A DNA stretch of 35,071 nt, taken from Acidobacteriaceae bacterium (GTDB taxonomy: Bacteria; Acidobacteriota; Terriglobia; Terriglobales; Acidobacteriaceae). The stretch is taken from the NCBI GenBank assembly GCA_027306695.1, contig DAHUZH010000026.1, positions 1-35,071 on the forward strand. Direction: 5' to 3'. Each line of letters opens with the position of its first letter. The stretch's first letter is position 1. The notes below the pieces were generated by a model, which was given only the letters and a program-made list of their open reading frames with translations, did not search any database and was not told the DNA's origin. Position numbers and translations under genes: made by a program. Below are positions 1 to 11,600 of the stretch, one piece after another.

Positions 1-2
1 TC

Positions 3-965
3 AGCCGCGGAACGCGCAGCATGAACTGGATCGTACTCGCCAGCATTTTGTACGTGGCCGGCTTTGGTTTCATCGCTGCTTCCAAGCAAGGGATGTATGC
101 GCCCTTTCTATCGTATTTCCTGGTGTGCGGCGCGTTGGAATATCGCTTCCGTCCGCTGCAAGTCATCACGATTCTGGCGTGGTTGGCCTTTGCGGTCGGG
201 TTTTTATTCCCATGGGCACAATACGCGCGCGCGATGACCCGCCAGGCCACCGTTACGGCCACATTCGAGGCGACAATTGTATTGTTGAAGGACCCACAGA
301 CCATTCCAGCCATGTACAGTTGGTACTCGGATTCTTTGCGCGCGAATGAAGATGTAAATCAGGTCTCGCTTTGCTATGACCATCCCCATGGCCTTATGGA
401 CCGGGAATCCATGATTTGTCAGGATGATCGGCTGATTGACCTAACGCAACACACGGGTCCAGCTGGCCCGGAATATATGATCGAGGGTTTTGAAATGGTT
501 GTCCCCCACGCGATCTGGCCCGGACGCGTCAATCTTTCTCTGGGAAATATATACGGTCGCGAGACCGGTGAGACAGGCGATGAAGATTACTCGACAGCCG
601 TTGCATGGGCGCCTATTGGGGACGCTTACCGTGAATTTGGCTGGTCCGGCGTGGTAGTCGTGATGCCGGTCATGTATTTTTTTACCTTTATTTTTTTGAA
701 TGCTGTTTTCGGGGACGCCAGGGAAAGCCCGTGGGGACTGGTGTTGGTTGCTTATGCCGCATTCGCCGCTCCAGGGCTTTTGTTGCCCGTCCATCCACAA
801 CTATGGGGGCATTACGTTCCCCTGATCCTCTTCATCATGTGGTTGACGCGCTATGTTGCGCCGCAAGTTGCCGTTGCGTTCGGCTTCAGGAAGATCCAGG
901 CCAAAGTGGTCCTTCCAGGAACAGATCTGGTTCCCAAGGCCAGTGAAGTTCGCAATACATTTTAA
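3..965 (+). CDS. Polytopic membrane protein, C-terminal part (O-antigen polymerase-like)
   Basis: The reading frame is open to the left edge with no stop, so the gene probably begins outside the window; the first internal ATG is at 21. The visible 320 residues hold several hydrophobic segments: two near the start, and more around residues 215-275 counted from the ATG. They flank a long polar extracytoplasmic loop containing two Cys residues (CYDHPHG and MICQDD). Alternating helices with one large polar loop near the C-terminus resemble Wzy/O-antigen polymerase or oligosaccharide repeat-unit polymerases, which join lipid-linked sugar repeats at the inner membrane. That resemblance is topological only, and I see no diagnostic motif. 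The downstream glycoside hydrolase starts 46 bp after the stop on the same strand, so co-transcription is possible. The membrane-protein call is safe; the specific function is a guess. Confidence 0.55.
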   Translation, partial: SRGTRSMNWIVLASILYVAGFGFIAASKQGMYAPFLSYFLVCGALEYRFRPLQVITILAWLAFAVGFLFPWAQYARAMTRQATVTATFEATIVLLKDPQTIPAMYSWYSDSLRANEDVNQVSLCYDHPHGLMDRESMICQDDRLIDLTQHTGPAGPEYMIEGFEMVVPHAIWPGRVNLSLGNIYGRETGETGDEDYSTAVAWAPIGDAYREFGWSGVVVVMPVMYFFTFIFLNAVFGDARESPWGLVLVAYAAFAAPGLLLPVHPQLWGHYVPLILFIMWLTRYVAPQVAVAFGFRKIQAKVVLPGTDLVPKASEVRNTF

Positions 966-1011
966 GCGCCCTGCGTACGCATTGATTTCCACTTCACGAG
1001 GAGAAATAAAT

Positions 1012-2781
1012 ATGGGACCGAAACCGTCGCTGCGCTTGGTGCGCCAGGGAATTGAGATCGTTGTTCTTGCACTGACAGTAGCTAGCTTTTCTGGGTGTTC
1101 TCCTCACCCGAATACAGCTTCTCCCGCCGTACAGCAGCAAACCGCAGCCAACGCAACACCATGGTGGAAGCATGCGCTGATTTACGAAATTTATCCTCGC
1201 AGTTTTCAGGACACAAATGGGGATGGCGTGGGCGACATCAACGGGATCATTCAGCGCCTGGATTATCTCCAGGGCATGGGTGTCAATGCGATTTGGCTCA
1301 CTCCCATCTACCCGTCTCCACTGGCGGATTTTGGCTATGACATTTCCAACTATGAGGCGATCGACCCGCTGTACGGATCAATGGCCGACTTCGATCGCCT
1401 GGTTGCGGACGCGAAGAGTCACCACATCCGCGTCATCATGGACATGGTCTTGAACCATACCTCGGACCAGTCGCCGTGGTTTATCGAGAGCCGCAGTTCC
1501 CGCAACAATCCCAAACGCGACTGGTATATCTGGCGAAACGGCAAAGGCCCCGGCATTCCTCCCAACAACTGGCAGAGCGACTTCGGCCATTCCGCCTGGA
1601 CATACGATGCCACAACGAAGCAATGGTATTATCACAAGTTTTATGCGGCCCAGCCCGACCTGAACTGGCACAATCCAGAGGTGCAGAAAGCGATGTTTGA
1701 CGCCTGCCGCTTCTGGCTCGACCGCGGCGTAGCTGGCTTTCGGTTGGATGCGATTCCTGAATTGTTTGAAGACCCAACGTTTCAGGATGAAAAAATCCTT
1801 CCAGGCAAGAACGCCTTCGGCGACCCGAATGAAGACCAGTCCAGAACAGAGAACCTGCCCGAAGTCCACGAGGTGATGCGCCAGTTGCGCAAACTGGTCG
1901 ACAGCTATCCTGGAGATCGCGTGCTGATCGGAGAGACATATCTGTCGAACATCCAGGAACAGTTGATGTGGTACGGCAAGAACAACGATGAGTTGCAACT
2001 CCCCATGGATATGCAGGTGGGTTTCATCAATAAGCTCGATGTGGACCAGTTCCGCACCAGGATCAACGAGGCGGAGACAGGGCTGAACGGCAATATGCCC
2101 CTTTTCGTCTTCGACAACCACGACAATGAGCGTAGCTGGGACCGGTACGGAGACGGCAAACATAATGCCGCCATCGCCCGGATCGTTGCAACCCTTTTGC
2201 TGACCACGCGGGCCACGGCGATGACGTACTACGGCCAGGAAATTGGCATGGTGACGACTCCGCCGAAAACTCGCGCGGAAGTGCAGGACCCAGTCGGCAA
2301 GATTGGCTGGCCAAAAGATAAAGGGCGCGATGGGGAACGGACCCCGATGCAGTGGGACACCAGTAAAAATGCCGGTTTCAGCACAGCAGTCAAAACATGG
2401 CTACCCATTCCGCCGAGCTATAAAACTGTGAATATCCAGGTCGAGTCTGGTCAGCCCGATTCCCTGCTGAACTGGTACAAACAACTCATCGCACTGCACA
2501 AAAACAATCCAGCAATTCACGACGGTCAGAACATCATGGTCGATGCGTCCGATCCCAATGTGCTTTCCTACCTACGCAAAAATCCTGGCGTAGGGCCGTC
2601 GGTGCTGGTGGCCATGAACTTTACGAGCAAACCCCACACCGTCGCCTATGCCCTACAGACGCAGGGCATTCAAGGAAGCACCGCGACAGCGTTGCTCGAA
2701 GACGACGGCATGAGTAAGACCGTCGATTTGAACCATGTCATGCTGCCACCTTTCGCAGTTTTTATCGGCGCGGTGCAGTAG
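1012..2781 (+). CDS. Exported GH13 alpha-glucosidase / alpha-amylase-family lipoprotein
   Basis: Family 13 glycoside hydrolases cleave or transfer alpha-glucosidic bonds in malto- or isomalto-oligosaccharides, sucrose or trehalose. The 589-residue protein starts at ATG 1012, behind a GAGGAG ribosome site; the frame stays open further upstream, but this start gives a clean signal peptide. Residues 1-29 form a lipoprotein-type signal ending FSGC (Cys29), so it is probably anchored in the envelope. The catalytic barrel starts near IYEIYPRSF (57-65). The expected catalytic residues are present: nucleophile Asp246 in GFRLDAIPE, acid/base Glu308 in IGETY and the third acid Asp371 in FDNHDNE. The segment QSPWFIES and the GERTPMQWD motif are typical of oligo-1,6-glucosidase/alpha-glucosidase subfamilies, and a C-terminal beta domain follows. 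Exact substrate specificity cannot be read from sequence alone. Confidence 0.9.
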   Translation: MGPKPSLRLVRQGIEIVVLALTVASFSGCSPHPNTASPAVQQQTAANATPWWKHALIYEIYPRSFQDTNGDGVGDINGIIQRLDYLQGMGVNAIWLTPIYPSPLADFGYDISNYEAIDPLYGSMADFDRLVADAKSHHIRVIMDMVLNHTSDQSPWFIESRSSRNNPKRDWYIWRNGKGPGIPPNNWQSDFGHSAWTYDATTKQWYYHKFYAAQPDLNWHNPEVQKAMFDACRFWLDRGVAGFRLDAIPELFEDPTFQDEKILPGKNAFGDPNEDQSRTENLPEVHEVMRQLRKLVDSYPGDRVLIGETYLSNIQEQLMWYGKNNDELQLPMDMQVGFINKLDVDQFRTRINEAETGLNGNMPLFVFDNHDNERSWDRYGDGKHNAAIARIVATLLLTTRATAMTYYGQEIGMVTTPPKTRAEVQDPVGKIGWPKDKGRDGERTPMQWDTSKNAGFSTAVKTWLPIPPSYKTVNIQVESGQPDSLLNWYKQLIALHKNNPAIHDGQNIMVDASDPNVLSYLRKNPGVGPSVLVAMNFTSKPHTVAYALQTQGIQGSTATALLEDDGMSKTVDLNHVMLPPFAVFIGAVQ

Positions 2782-2786
2782 CTTTT

Positions 2787-2809
2787 GTCGTTTTATTCAG
2801 CGAAACGAC
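2787..2809. terminator. Possible hairpin between convergent genes
   Basis: A perfect 7-bp inverted repeat, GTCGTTT and AAACGAC with a 9-nt loop, sits directly after the GH13 stop and before the convergent end of the DinB-like gene. No clear T-tract follows on either strand, so a terminator role is only suggested by its position. Confidence 0.3.
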
Positions 2810-2850
2810 ATTTCGCCTGGAGAAACGAAAATGCGAGCGACGCGATGGCC

Positions 2851-3354
2851 TTAAAATCCCATCGTGTCGTCTGCGGAAGGACCGTAAGTTGCCGGCAGAG
2901 GGACATCGTTCAGCCGCAGATATACGCCGAGTTGCGCACGATGATGGACAAGATGATTCAGGAACATGCCGCGATAAACCAGGAAGCGTGGCTCGTCGAA
3001 GATAGTCTTGTCTTGAAAGCTGAGCCTCCATTTTTTCTGCCAGTGCTCATCGTTGGCGCCAGAAATGGCTTCGCGCGCCTGCTGCATGGTGGCATCAAAT
3101 TCAGACAGCAACTGCTGGCGAGACTCCATGACCAGCGGCTTCATCTTTCGAGAAGCGACGTCAAAACTTGGCTCCTCAAGGATGATGGTTGCGAACTCCG
3201 GCAGCCGTGCCGTGTGCGCTGCGAGCTTGCCGAGCGGCATCGATTTTTCATGCGGCTTATAGTCTTGCTTGCCTTCCGGCACGCGCTCCAGCATGGTCCG
3301 GGTCTTCTTCATCTCTTCTTCAAATTCGGGTAACAGCATCTCGCGGATTTCCAT
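2851..3354 (-). CDS. DinB-like family protein
   Basis: The DinB/YfiT-like superfamily consists of four-helix-bundle proteins that usually bind a divalent metal through three histidines; several are thiol-dependent transferases, and most are uncharacterised. This 167-residue protein has family length and the expected histidines: His47 in LAAHTARLPEF, then His134 and His137/His138 in FLNHLVHHRAQLGVYLRL, the C-terminal metal-binding signature. It ends with the typical VPLPATYGPSADD tail. The start at 3354 is supported by a strong GGAGGAA ribosome site 4-5 nt upstream. It lies 109 bp downstream of the LOG-family gene on the same strand, so the two may share a transcript. Family membership is clear; the substrate is unknown. 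Confidence 0.85.
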   Translation of the reverse strand: MEIREMLLPEFEEEMKKTRTMLERVPEGKQDYKPHEKSMPLGKLAAHTARLPEFATIILEEPSFDVASRKMKPLVMESRQQLLSEFDATMQQAREAISGANDEHWQKKWRLSFQDKTIFDEPRFLVYRGMFLNHLVHHRAQLGVYLRLNDVPLPATYGPSADDTMGF

Positions 3355-3463
3355 AGTTCCTCCCTGGGTGATAGTTTGCAGAAATTCATGATACCGCTGA
3401 ATAGTAGATTCGACTTTTTTAGAAGCAACGCTATTTTTTTAGGACGGGCATCTGCAAATCTGC

Positions 3464-4453
3464 TTATCGCCGTGTTTTTGTAATCTCCGGGCGCAGCGAC
3501 ATCTCGGCTTCTTCGTCTGCCGGATGTTCCGCAGCGTCCGTTTCGGGCTTTCTTACCGGCTCCAGATGATTGCGCGTCAGACCGTCTTTCAGGAGGGCGA
3601 ATGCCTCCTCCGGCGTGTCGGCGAAATGGAACAACTCCACATCGTGCGGAGCGATCGTCCCTTTTTCCACCAGCATGTCCAGGTTGATGACGTCCTTCCA
3701 ATACTTCGACCCGTAGATCACCACCGTCATCTCCTTGGCCAGCTTGCGGGTCTGCGCCAGGGTCAGCAGCTCGAACATTTCATCCAGCGTTCCGAAGCCG
3801 CCTGGAAACACCACCAGCGCTTTCGCCAGATAGGCGAACCAATATTTGCGCATGAAGAAGTAATGAAATTCCAGGCTGAGCGACGGCGTGATGTAGGGGT
3901 TGGCCGACTGCTCAAACGGCAGGCGGATGTTCAGCCCAATCGTCTTGCCACCGGCTTCGCTGGCCCCGCGATTGGCAGCTTCCATAATGCCTGGCCCGCC
4001 TCCTGAGGTGACAACGAAGCGATGGCGTCGAAAATTGAGCGTCATGGACCATTGCGTCAACAGATAGGCCAGCTTGCGGGCATCTTCGTAATAATGGGCC
4101 ATTTCGACTGCGGCTTCCGCGCGGACGCGGCGCAGTTGACTGGTATCGCCACTGGACAATTCTTCTGGAGTGGCCGGTTGTTCCTCCGAAGGTGCAGGTT
4201 TGACGGAGCCGGAAGCATCGAGCAATTCGAGACTGAGTGAGGCTTCGTCCAGCGCGCGAAAGCGCGCCGAGCCAAAGAAAACAACCGTGTCCTGGATGTG
4301 TTCGCGGCGAAAATGTGCCAGCGGCTCCATGTATTCCGCCAGAATGCGCAGTATGCGGCCATCGGGACTGTTCACGAAGGCAGGATTTTCGTAAGAAAGC
4401 AACGGGCGGTCATCGATTGCTGCGGATGCTGTTGGTGGCTTGGTCGTGCTCAT
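3464..4453 (-). CDS. LOG-family protein (TIGR00730-type Rossmann fold)
   Basis: LOG-family enzymes (formerly annotated as lysine decarboxylases) are nucleotide 5'-monophosphate phosphoribohydrolases; plant members release active cytokinins, and bacterial members probably act on AMP-like nucleotides. The family signatures are both visible: SGGGPGIMEA at residues 150-159 and PGGFGTLDE at 217-225. The protein is 329 residues from ATG 4453, which has an AGAGG ribosome site about 6 nt upstream; a TTG two codons earlier is possible but weaker. It is longer than minimal LOG proteins because of an N-terminal extension of about 130 residues, including a polar segment near residues 75-110, and a short acidic C-terminal tail. 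The small membrane-protein gene lies about 95 bp upstream and the DinB-like gene downstream, all in one direction. Confidence 0.88.
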   Translation of the reverse strand: MSTTKPPTASAAIDDRPLLSYENPAFVNSPDGRILRILAEYMEPLAHFRREHIQDTVVFFGSARFRALDEASLSLELLDASGSVKPAPSEEQPATPEELSSGDTSQLRRVRAEAAVEMAHYYEDARKLAYLLTQWSMTLNFRRHRFVVTSGGGPGIMEAANRGASEAGGKTIGLNIRLPFEQSANPYITPSLSLEFHYFFMRKYWFAYLAKALVVFPGGFGTLDEMFELLTLAQTRKLAKEMTVVIYGSKYWKDVINLDMLVEKGTIAPHDVELFHFADTPEEAFALLKDGLTRNHLEPVRKPETDAAEHPADEEAEMSLRPEITKTRR

Positions 4454-4547
4454 CTGCAACCTCTGGGTTCAAGTGTTGAAAGCGAAACATGAATGCCGGT
4501 TAGACGAGAAATAGAGCAGGGAAGGTAGGAGAGATGTACGTCTGTAG

Positions 4548-4883
4548 TCACATGTGACACTCGCGATAATGGAGGATTTCTGAGACACCAATCCAGAAAT
4601 CGAGCAGACCCATGCCGGAAACGATGCCGCGTGTAAAGCCAGAATTCATGACCGGACCGAGCAAGGGCCAGCTTATCAAATAGTGGTTGTTGTTCCAGTA
4701 CCGCGTCCAGGGCAATAGAAATACCAGCAGCCCTACGTAAAAGCAGAACACGACCAGAATGACGGCGGACAGTCGTTGCAGCCAAACCGGAGAAGGGGAG
4801 TGCTCCTGCTCCATGTCGCGCGTGTCGCGTGAAATTTCGGGTTGTTGTGCTTCCGGGGGAAACAAGTCCTGTTGAGACGACAT
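4548..4883 (-). CDS. Small membrane protein, unknown function
   Basis: This 111-residue protein has a polar, acidic N-terminus of about 30 residues and one strong hydrophobic segment (AVILVVFCFYVGLLVFLLPW). A weaker hydrophobic stretch lies near GIVSGMGLLDFWIGVSEIL. The NNNHYLISWPLLGPVMNSGFTRGIVSGMGLLD stretch, split across the first loop and second helix, resembles short conserved hypothetical membrane proteins that I associate with acidobacteria, but I cannot name a family. The first helix is followed by PWTRYW, suggesting an aromatic membrane interface. The ATG at 4883 has only a weak ribosome site. It is upstream of the LOG-family gene on the same strand. Confidence 0.6.
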   Translation of the reverse strand: MSSQQDLFPPEAQQPEISRDTRDMEQEHSPSPVWLQRLSAVILVVFCFYVGLLVFLLPWTRYWNNNHYLISWPLLGPVMNSGFTRGIVSGMGLLDFWIGVSEILHYRECHM

Positions 4884-4960
4884 TTTGAAATTGACCGCAG
4901 CCAGGAATCGACGTGAAAGCTACTTGTTCAGCCAAGGTATCATAGCGGCCAAACAAAGCT

Positions 4961-5044
4961 GTCATTCTGAGCAACGCGAAGGCCCTTGTGGTTGGCCGAA
5001 AAACCGCGAGATCCTTCGCTCCACTTTGTTTCGCTCAGGACGAC
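4961..5044. repeat. Foldback intergenic repeat, copy 1
   Basis: This intergenic element opens with GTCATTCTGAGC and closes with GCTCAGGACGAC (5033-5044), its near-perfect reverse complement. Nested inside are GCGAAGG (4976-4982) and CCTTCGC (5013-5019), also complementary. The opening 12-mer is identical to the opening of the element at 22587. The layout suggests a REP/MITE-like mobile or regulatory hairpin family. It lies between two leftward genes, upstream of the small membrane protein and downstream of typA. Confidence 0.6.
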
Positions 5045-5084
5045 GTTTCCTTTCGGTTCAAAATGTCAACAGTGCAAAACTGGT

Positions 5085-6905
<1,821 letters not shown>

Positions 6906-7054
6906 GATGAATGAAGTTTCCTGTTCTGGTTGTTTTAGATAGGCTGGGCGACGCCAGTGCGAATACAACTGGGCGAATCCGGCGGGATAAAAGCCCGGAC
7001 TGCGGGATCATCCTGATCTCTCTACCAGTTTACCGCATCGACACCTTGGAACTG

Positions 7055-8458
7055 TTATCGGGGCGTCAAGAAGACGTTTCCGCTGGGATGCATCTGGATG
7101 GTCGCAGTGTTGGGTCCTTGCCGGTTGACTGTGGCTACTTGGGGTGTTTCCTGACGCAGGATCTGGAGGTTTTTTTCGAGTTTTTTCTGCTTGCGGCTGA
7201 CAAAAAGATCGTATCGGTGTTTTCTGCGTGGCGCTTTCTGGTTTACGTAGTACGCGAGCATGCTGGCGCGGAGATTGCTGGAAACCTCGGCATTCTTCTG
7301 ATGTGTCAATGTGTTCAACAACCGCGCATAGCTCCTGTCCGCCAGCGGGTACTCGTCAAATAGGCTGGGCTTTCCCGTATCGTAGTCCAAATCTTTCAGG
7401 ACAAGTGGAGTGGATGTTGCGGAGCGCGCTTCGATCTGGGACAGGTCGTGCTCGTAAAGATTCACCGTCGTTTGCATGCTGTTCAAATATATCTGCTGGT
7501 CAACGGCGTTTGGAAGTTGCAGCTTGAATACGGAAAATGGACCGCTCTTTGGCATGATTCGAATGATAAAAGCAAACAGGTGAGCACCGATCCCGGGCCG
7601 ATGGTACTGCCTGCCCCATTCATGTTCATAGTCGGTACGCTTGAGCCGGTAAACAAAACGTTTGCTGTCAAAATTCGGGACTTGCTGCTGAATCTGCTTT
7701 CCGTAATCCACGACAGCCGCGCGCGTCATCTCCGGGATCACCGTGCCGACGGAGTATCGATAGGTGTTCACCGCCAGATCCTCGTGCTTCAACACCGTAC
7801 TCAAATCGATTCCGTACGTATCTTTGAAGGCGCGCTCCAGCACCGGTTCGGCCACATTAAAACCGATAAAGTTGTGGTAATCGTCTGAAACATAATGTCC
7901 CTGCGCAACCTGGACAACGTCGAAACCGAACTCAGTCTGGATATGCGCCTTTGGGGAATCGTAATAGCTGACAAAAGGCCCGAATCGGCTACGCAAGCGA
8001 GGATATTCGCGGGCTGTAGCAACTCCGACAGCCGGATGGCCGGTCGTGTCGCCCCAATAATGCGCCAGCGCTCCCAGTGCGAACGCATACTCATTCAAAT
8101 TGCTGGCTTCTTTTAGAAGGTTGTCGACGAAATCCCCGGTACGGACGTAGTGCAGCAGATCGCTGAAGTATTTGTTGCCGAAGGGATAATAGCCCAGGTC
8201 CTGAATAATGCATCCGCCGTAGGCATAGGAATGCGCAATCTGCAGGTCCTTCGGCGTGGCTGTTGGATAGCGCTGCAATAAGAGGGGAACAATATGATGG
8301 CTCCACGCCATGTCCACGGTCTCTTCATGCGACAAGACGGAATAGGCCCGCCCCGGGGTGGAGGTGAGCGCCAGAAAAACTAGCAAGACCAGCGCCGAAG
8401 CTGTTCGCACGATGGAGTTGGATGCATTCTGGAGAAGCTGGCGGAAAGAAATTTTCAC
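7055..8458 (-). CDS. Secreted zinc-dependent phospholipase C-like protein
   Basis: The N-terminal half resembles the zinc-dependent phospholipase C superfamily (PF00882-like), whose members bind three zinc ions and hydrolyse phosphodiesters. Likely metal ligands are His44 (VLSHEET), Asp87 (CIIQDLGYYPFG), His103 (LLHYVRTGD) and His133/Asp137/His141 (LAHYWGDTTGHPAVG). An N-terminal hydrophobic signal (residues about 20-38, ending PGRA) predicts export. The 467-residue protein carries about 200 extra C-terminal residues of unknown role, with a basic RRKHRYDLFVSRKQKKLEK segment near the end. The start is GTG 8458 with a weak ribosome site; a second GTG near 8413 would shorten the signal region. 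It is divergent from the TonB-dependent receptor gene, across a 155-bp spacer containing a perfect inverted repeat. Confidence 0.75.
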   Translation of the reverse strand: MKISFRQLLQNASNSIVRTASALVLLVFLALTSTPGRAYSVLSHEETVDMAWSHHIVPLLLQRYPTATPKDLQIAHSYAYGGCIIQDLGYYPFGNKYFSDLLHYVRTGDFVDNLLKEASNLNEYAFALGALAHYWGDTTGHPAVGVATAREYPRLRSRFGPFVSYYDSPKAHIQTEFGFDVVQVAQGHYVSDDYHNFIGFNVAEPVLERAFKDTYGIDLSTVLKHEDLAVNTYRYSVGTVIPEMTRAAVVDYGKQIQQQVPNFDSKRFVYRLKRTDYEHEWGRQYHRPGIGAHLFAFIIRIMPKSGPFSVFKLQLPNAVDQQIYLNSMQTTVNLYEHDLSQIEARSATSTPLVLKDLDYDTGKPSLFDEYPLADRSYARLLNTLTHQKNAEVSSNLRASMLAYYVNQKAPRRKHRYDLFVSRKQKKLEKNLQILRQETPQVATVNRQGPNTATIQMHPSGNVFLTPR

Positions 8459-8506
8459 AGAGTGTTATTACAGTGTAGCGGTAGGGTCTGAACTTGGTCC
8501 CCTCCA

Positions 8507-8538
8507 CCCATAGATGGATAAATATATCCATCTATGGG
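8507..8538. promoter_or_regulatory. Perfect 14-bp inverted repeat in divergent spacer
   Basis: CCCATAGATGGATA (8507-8520) and TATCCATCTATGGG (8525-8538) are exact reverse complements separated by AATA. The element lies about 75 bp before the TonB-dependent receptor start and about 50 bp before the divergent phospholipase-like gene. No T-tract follows, and both genes point away from it, so an operator for a dimeric regulator or an RNA hairpin is more likely than a terminator. Its regulator is unknown. Confidence 0.55.
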
Positions 8539-8613
8539 GGCATGACAGGCGGGGTTTCAGAACTGTAGCGTTGAGCTTTCCAATCCTGCTGCACTTTCTG
8601 GAAGGCTAATTTT

Positions 8614-11600
8614 ATGACGCGATACTATGTGGCGTTTTTGTGCCTGCTGCTTGCAGTGGCGGCACAAGCTCAGGTGAATTTTGCCAACCTGCACGGAGTC
8701 GTGCTCGATCCGCAGCATAAGCCCATCTCCAACGCGACCGTCGTTCTCACCGCAACGGAAACAGGCGCGACCCGATATGTCGTTACGAATTCGGACGGGC
8801 TGTACGAAGCGCCGACGGTTGCGTCCGGCGCGTACACGATCTCAATCGCCGTACCCGGCTTTGCCCCACTCAGTCGGAGTCTGACACTGGAAGTAGGCCA
8901 GAACCTCGATCTCGATTTCCATCTTCAGCTCGTCTCCGTCGCACAGTCCGTCTCCGTTCAAGCGGGTTCGGTGGCGATGGATTCGGCGAAGACCAGTGTT
9001 GGCGAGGTTGTCGAGCCGAAGAGCATCCAGTATTTACCTATGAATGGCCGCATGATTCTGGATCTGGTAACCACTGTGCCTGGAGCGCATATGGGTGCGG
9101 GCGCCCAAACTGGGGTTGGCAACCCGCGCTACTGGCGTCCCGAACAGGATTCCGCTTTCAGCATCGGGGGAAACCGGCCCAACGCCAACTACTATCTTCT
9201 GGATGGGGCAGTGAATACGGACCCGACATTCTGGACGCAGAACATCAGCCTTTCGCTGGACGCCATCCAGGAGTTCCGAGTCGACGTCTCCAGCTACACT
9301 GCGAGCGAGTCCGGGGGTGGCGGGGGCCAGATCAACATCGTCACCCGCTCCGGGACCAGGCAGTTTCATGGCACGCTCTACGACTATGTGCGGAACGGAG
9401 TTCTGGACGCCAACACATTCGAGCAGATGAACAGCAACAAGTACCTGGTGCAGAACCAGTTTGGCGGTTCGCTCGGCGGCCCAATCTTCCGCCGCGCCAA
9501 GCAGACTTTTTTCTTTATCAATTACGAGGGGTACAGGCACGTCCAGACGGACACCATGATCGACACGGTGCCGACCCTGGCGGAGATCAAGGGAGATTTC
9601 AGCCAGAGCGGTGTCACAATCTATGACCCCACCACAAGCCAGCCCAATGGCAGCGGTGGAGTGACGCGCACCCAATTTCCAGGCAATAAAATTCCCGCCA
9701 GCAGGCTCAATTCGGTGCCTGTGGTGTTTATGACGCAATACCTTCCAAGGCCCAATATGGGCATGCCCGGAGTGGACTCCAACAACTATATGGACGTGCG
9801 CAATGAGACGCAGTCCTGGAACCAGGGGACGCTGCGCTTCGACCATAACTTTGCCAACGGCGACTTGATTTTCGCGCGCTATTCCGGGTCGAGCGAGACG
9901 GGCTTCTCACCCATCAACCTGCCGGGTTTTGGCGTCTCTAACGACAATCTTTCGCAGCAGGCCGTCGGCTCCTGGACCCATACCTTTTCACCCGCCATAC
10001 TGAATACGGCCTCCATTGCGGCTTCGCGCCTGTCCATGTTCGCCCGATCACAAAACGACAATGTCAACAACATCGTCGGCCAACTCGGCATACAGGGGGT
10101 GGGTTTTGGCGGGCCAGTAGCCTGGGGAGCCCCGTGGTTTACCGTACAGGGCTACTCCGGCTTTGGCGACTCGTTCGCCAATACGCCGGGTCACGAGTGG
10201 GACACCACCTACGAGGGGCGGGACACTCTATTCTGGCAACGTGGCCGTCACGACTTCCAGTTCGGCGCCAGTTACCGCCGCTACATATGGCCAATGCAGG
10301 GGTTTTTCCAGAACCGCGGCTTCTATCAGTTCACCAAGGGATACACATCGCGCACAGCGTCCAATGACGGCACCGGCTCCGCAATGGCCAGCTTTTTATT
10401 GGGGCTTCCCGTGGTCCGGCAGCGGCAGGCAGGCATTCCCGCCATGGACCTGCGCGGTTGGTTTGCCGACGCCTATGCGCAAGACCAGTGGCGCGTCGCG
10501 ACGAACACCACCATCAACTATGGCCTGCGCTACGAATACACCAGTCCACTGTGGGACGCGCACTATACCAACAGCAATCTCGACATCTCTTCCGGCACTC
10601 CCGTTGCCTTCATCGGTGGCCAGCAGAACTATCCGAACAGCCTGACGTTCGCAAACGACCTGGACTTCGCTCCCCGTTTTGGCATTGCCCAGAACATTCC
10701 CCGCCTAGGTATGATTGTGCGTGGGGCCTACGGCATCTTCGATACGCCGGTCGATTACACCACATGGTGCGACGTGCGGCATAACGTGCCGTTGGTCTTT
10801 CCTGAGACCAACCAGGGCGGCAACTATACTCCGAATCCTGCCATTGCCGGCTTTAATTTTGCTCCGGCGGTGCTGGGAAAGACGGTCGTCAGCTTCGCCT
10901 CTTTCAGCCTTCATCCATCGCCGCAGTATGTCGAGCAATGGAATGCAACCATCGAGAAGTCGCTGGGCAGTACGACGAGCGTTGAAATCGGATATATGGG
11001 GGCCGACGGCTTGCATCTGATGCGGGCGGTCCTGATCAACAATGCGTTACCGGGTCCCGGTGCGGTGGAACCGCGCCGCCCGTTTCAGCACATCAGCTTT
11101 GCCCAGGGAACGACCATCCCCTCCAATATTGAAGGAACTCCCATCGATATTGCCAGCCTGACCTTTCCGGTGAGCGCCATCTATCGGCTGGAAAACACGG
11201 CGCGAAGCTGGTACGACGCTGGTTACATCAACCTTCGCCACCGCTACAGCAACGGTGTCAGCCTGCTGGCCAACTACACCTTCTCAAAGGAGCTGGACAC
11301 AGCTCCAGACTTCCGTTCGCCGAACCACGAGGCCGTCATACCGCAAAACAACAACAATCTAGCTGCCGAAAAGGGGCCAGCGGGCGAGGACATGCCGCAG
11401 CACTTCGCTTTGAGCGCCGTCTACGTCAGTCCGGCCTATATGCGGTCCAATTGGACGCGCGTCGCGACGGAGAACTGGATGTTCTCTGCCATCTGGAAGG
11501 TGATGACGGGGCAACCATTCACGGTCTCGGTTTTTGGAGATACGGCCAATGCCGGCACGATCCTCGGGCAGAATCCAATCCGCGCCAACGCGACAGGCAA

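Noticed and set aside
1378-2163. Leftward open frame of 261 codons inside the GH13 gene
   Set aside because: Antisense shadow of the catalytic barrel; no family resemblance.
4547-4558. Perfect palindrome GTCACATGTGAC
   Set aside because: It covers the last codons and stop of the small membrane protein gene; 12 bp in coding sequence is plausible by chance, and no promoter is nearby.
9034-9846. Leftward open frame of 270 codons inside the receptor gene
   Set aside because: Antisense to the plug and early barrel region, no supporting signals.
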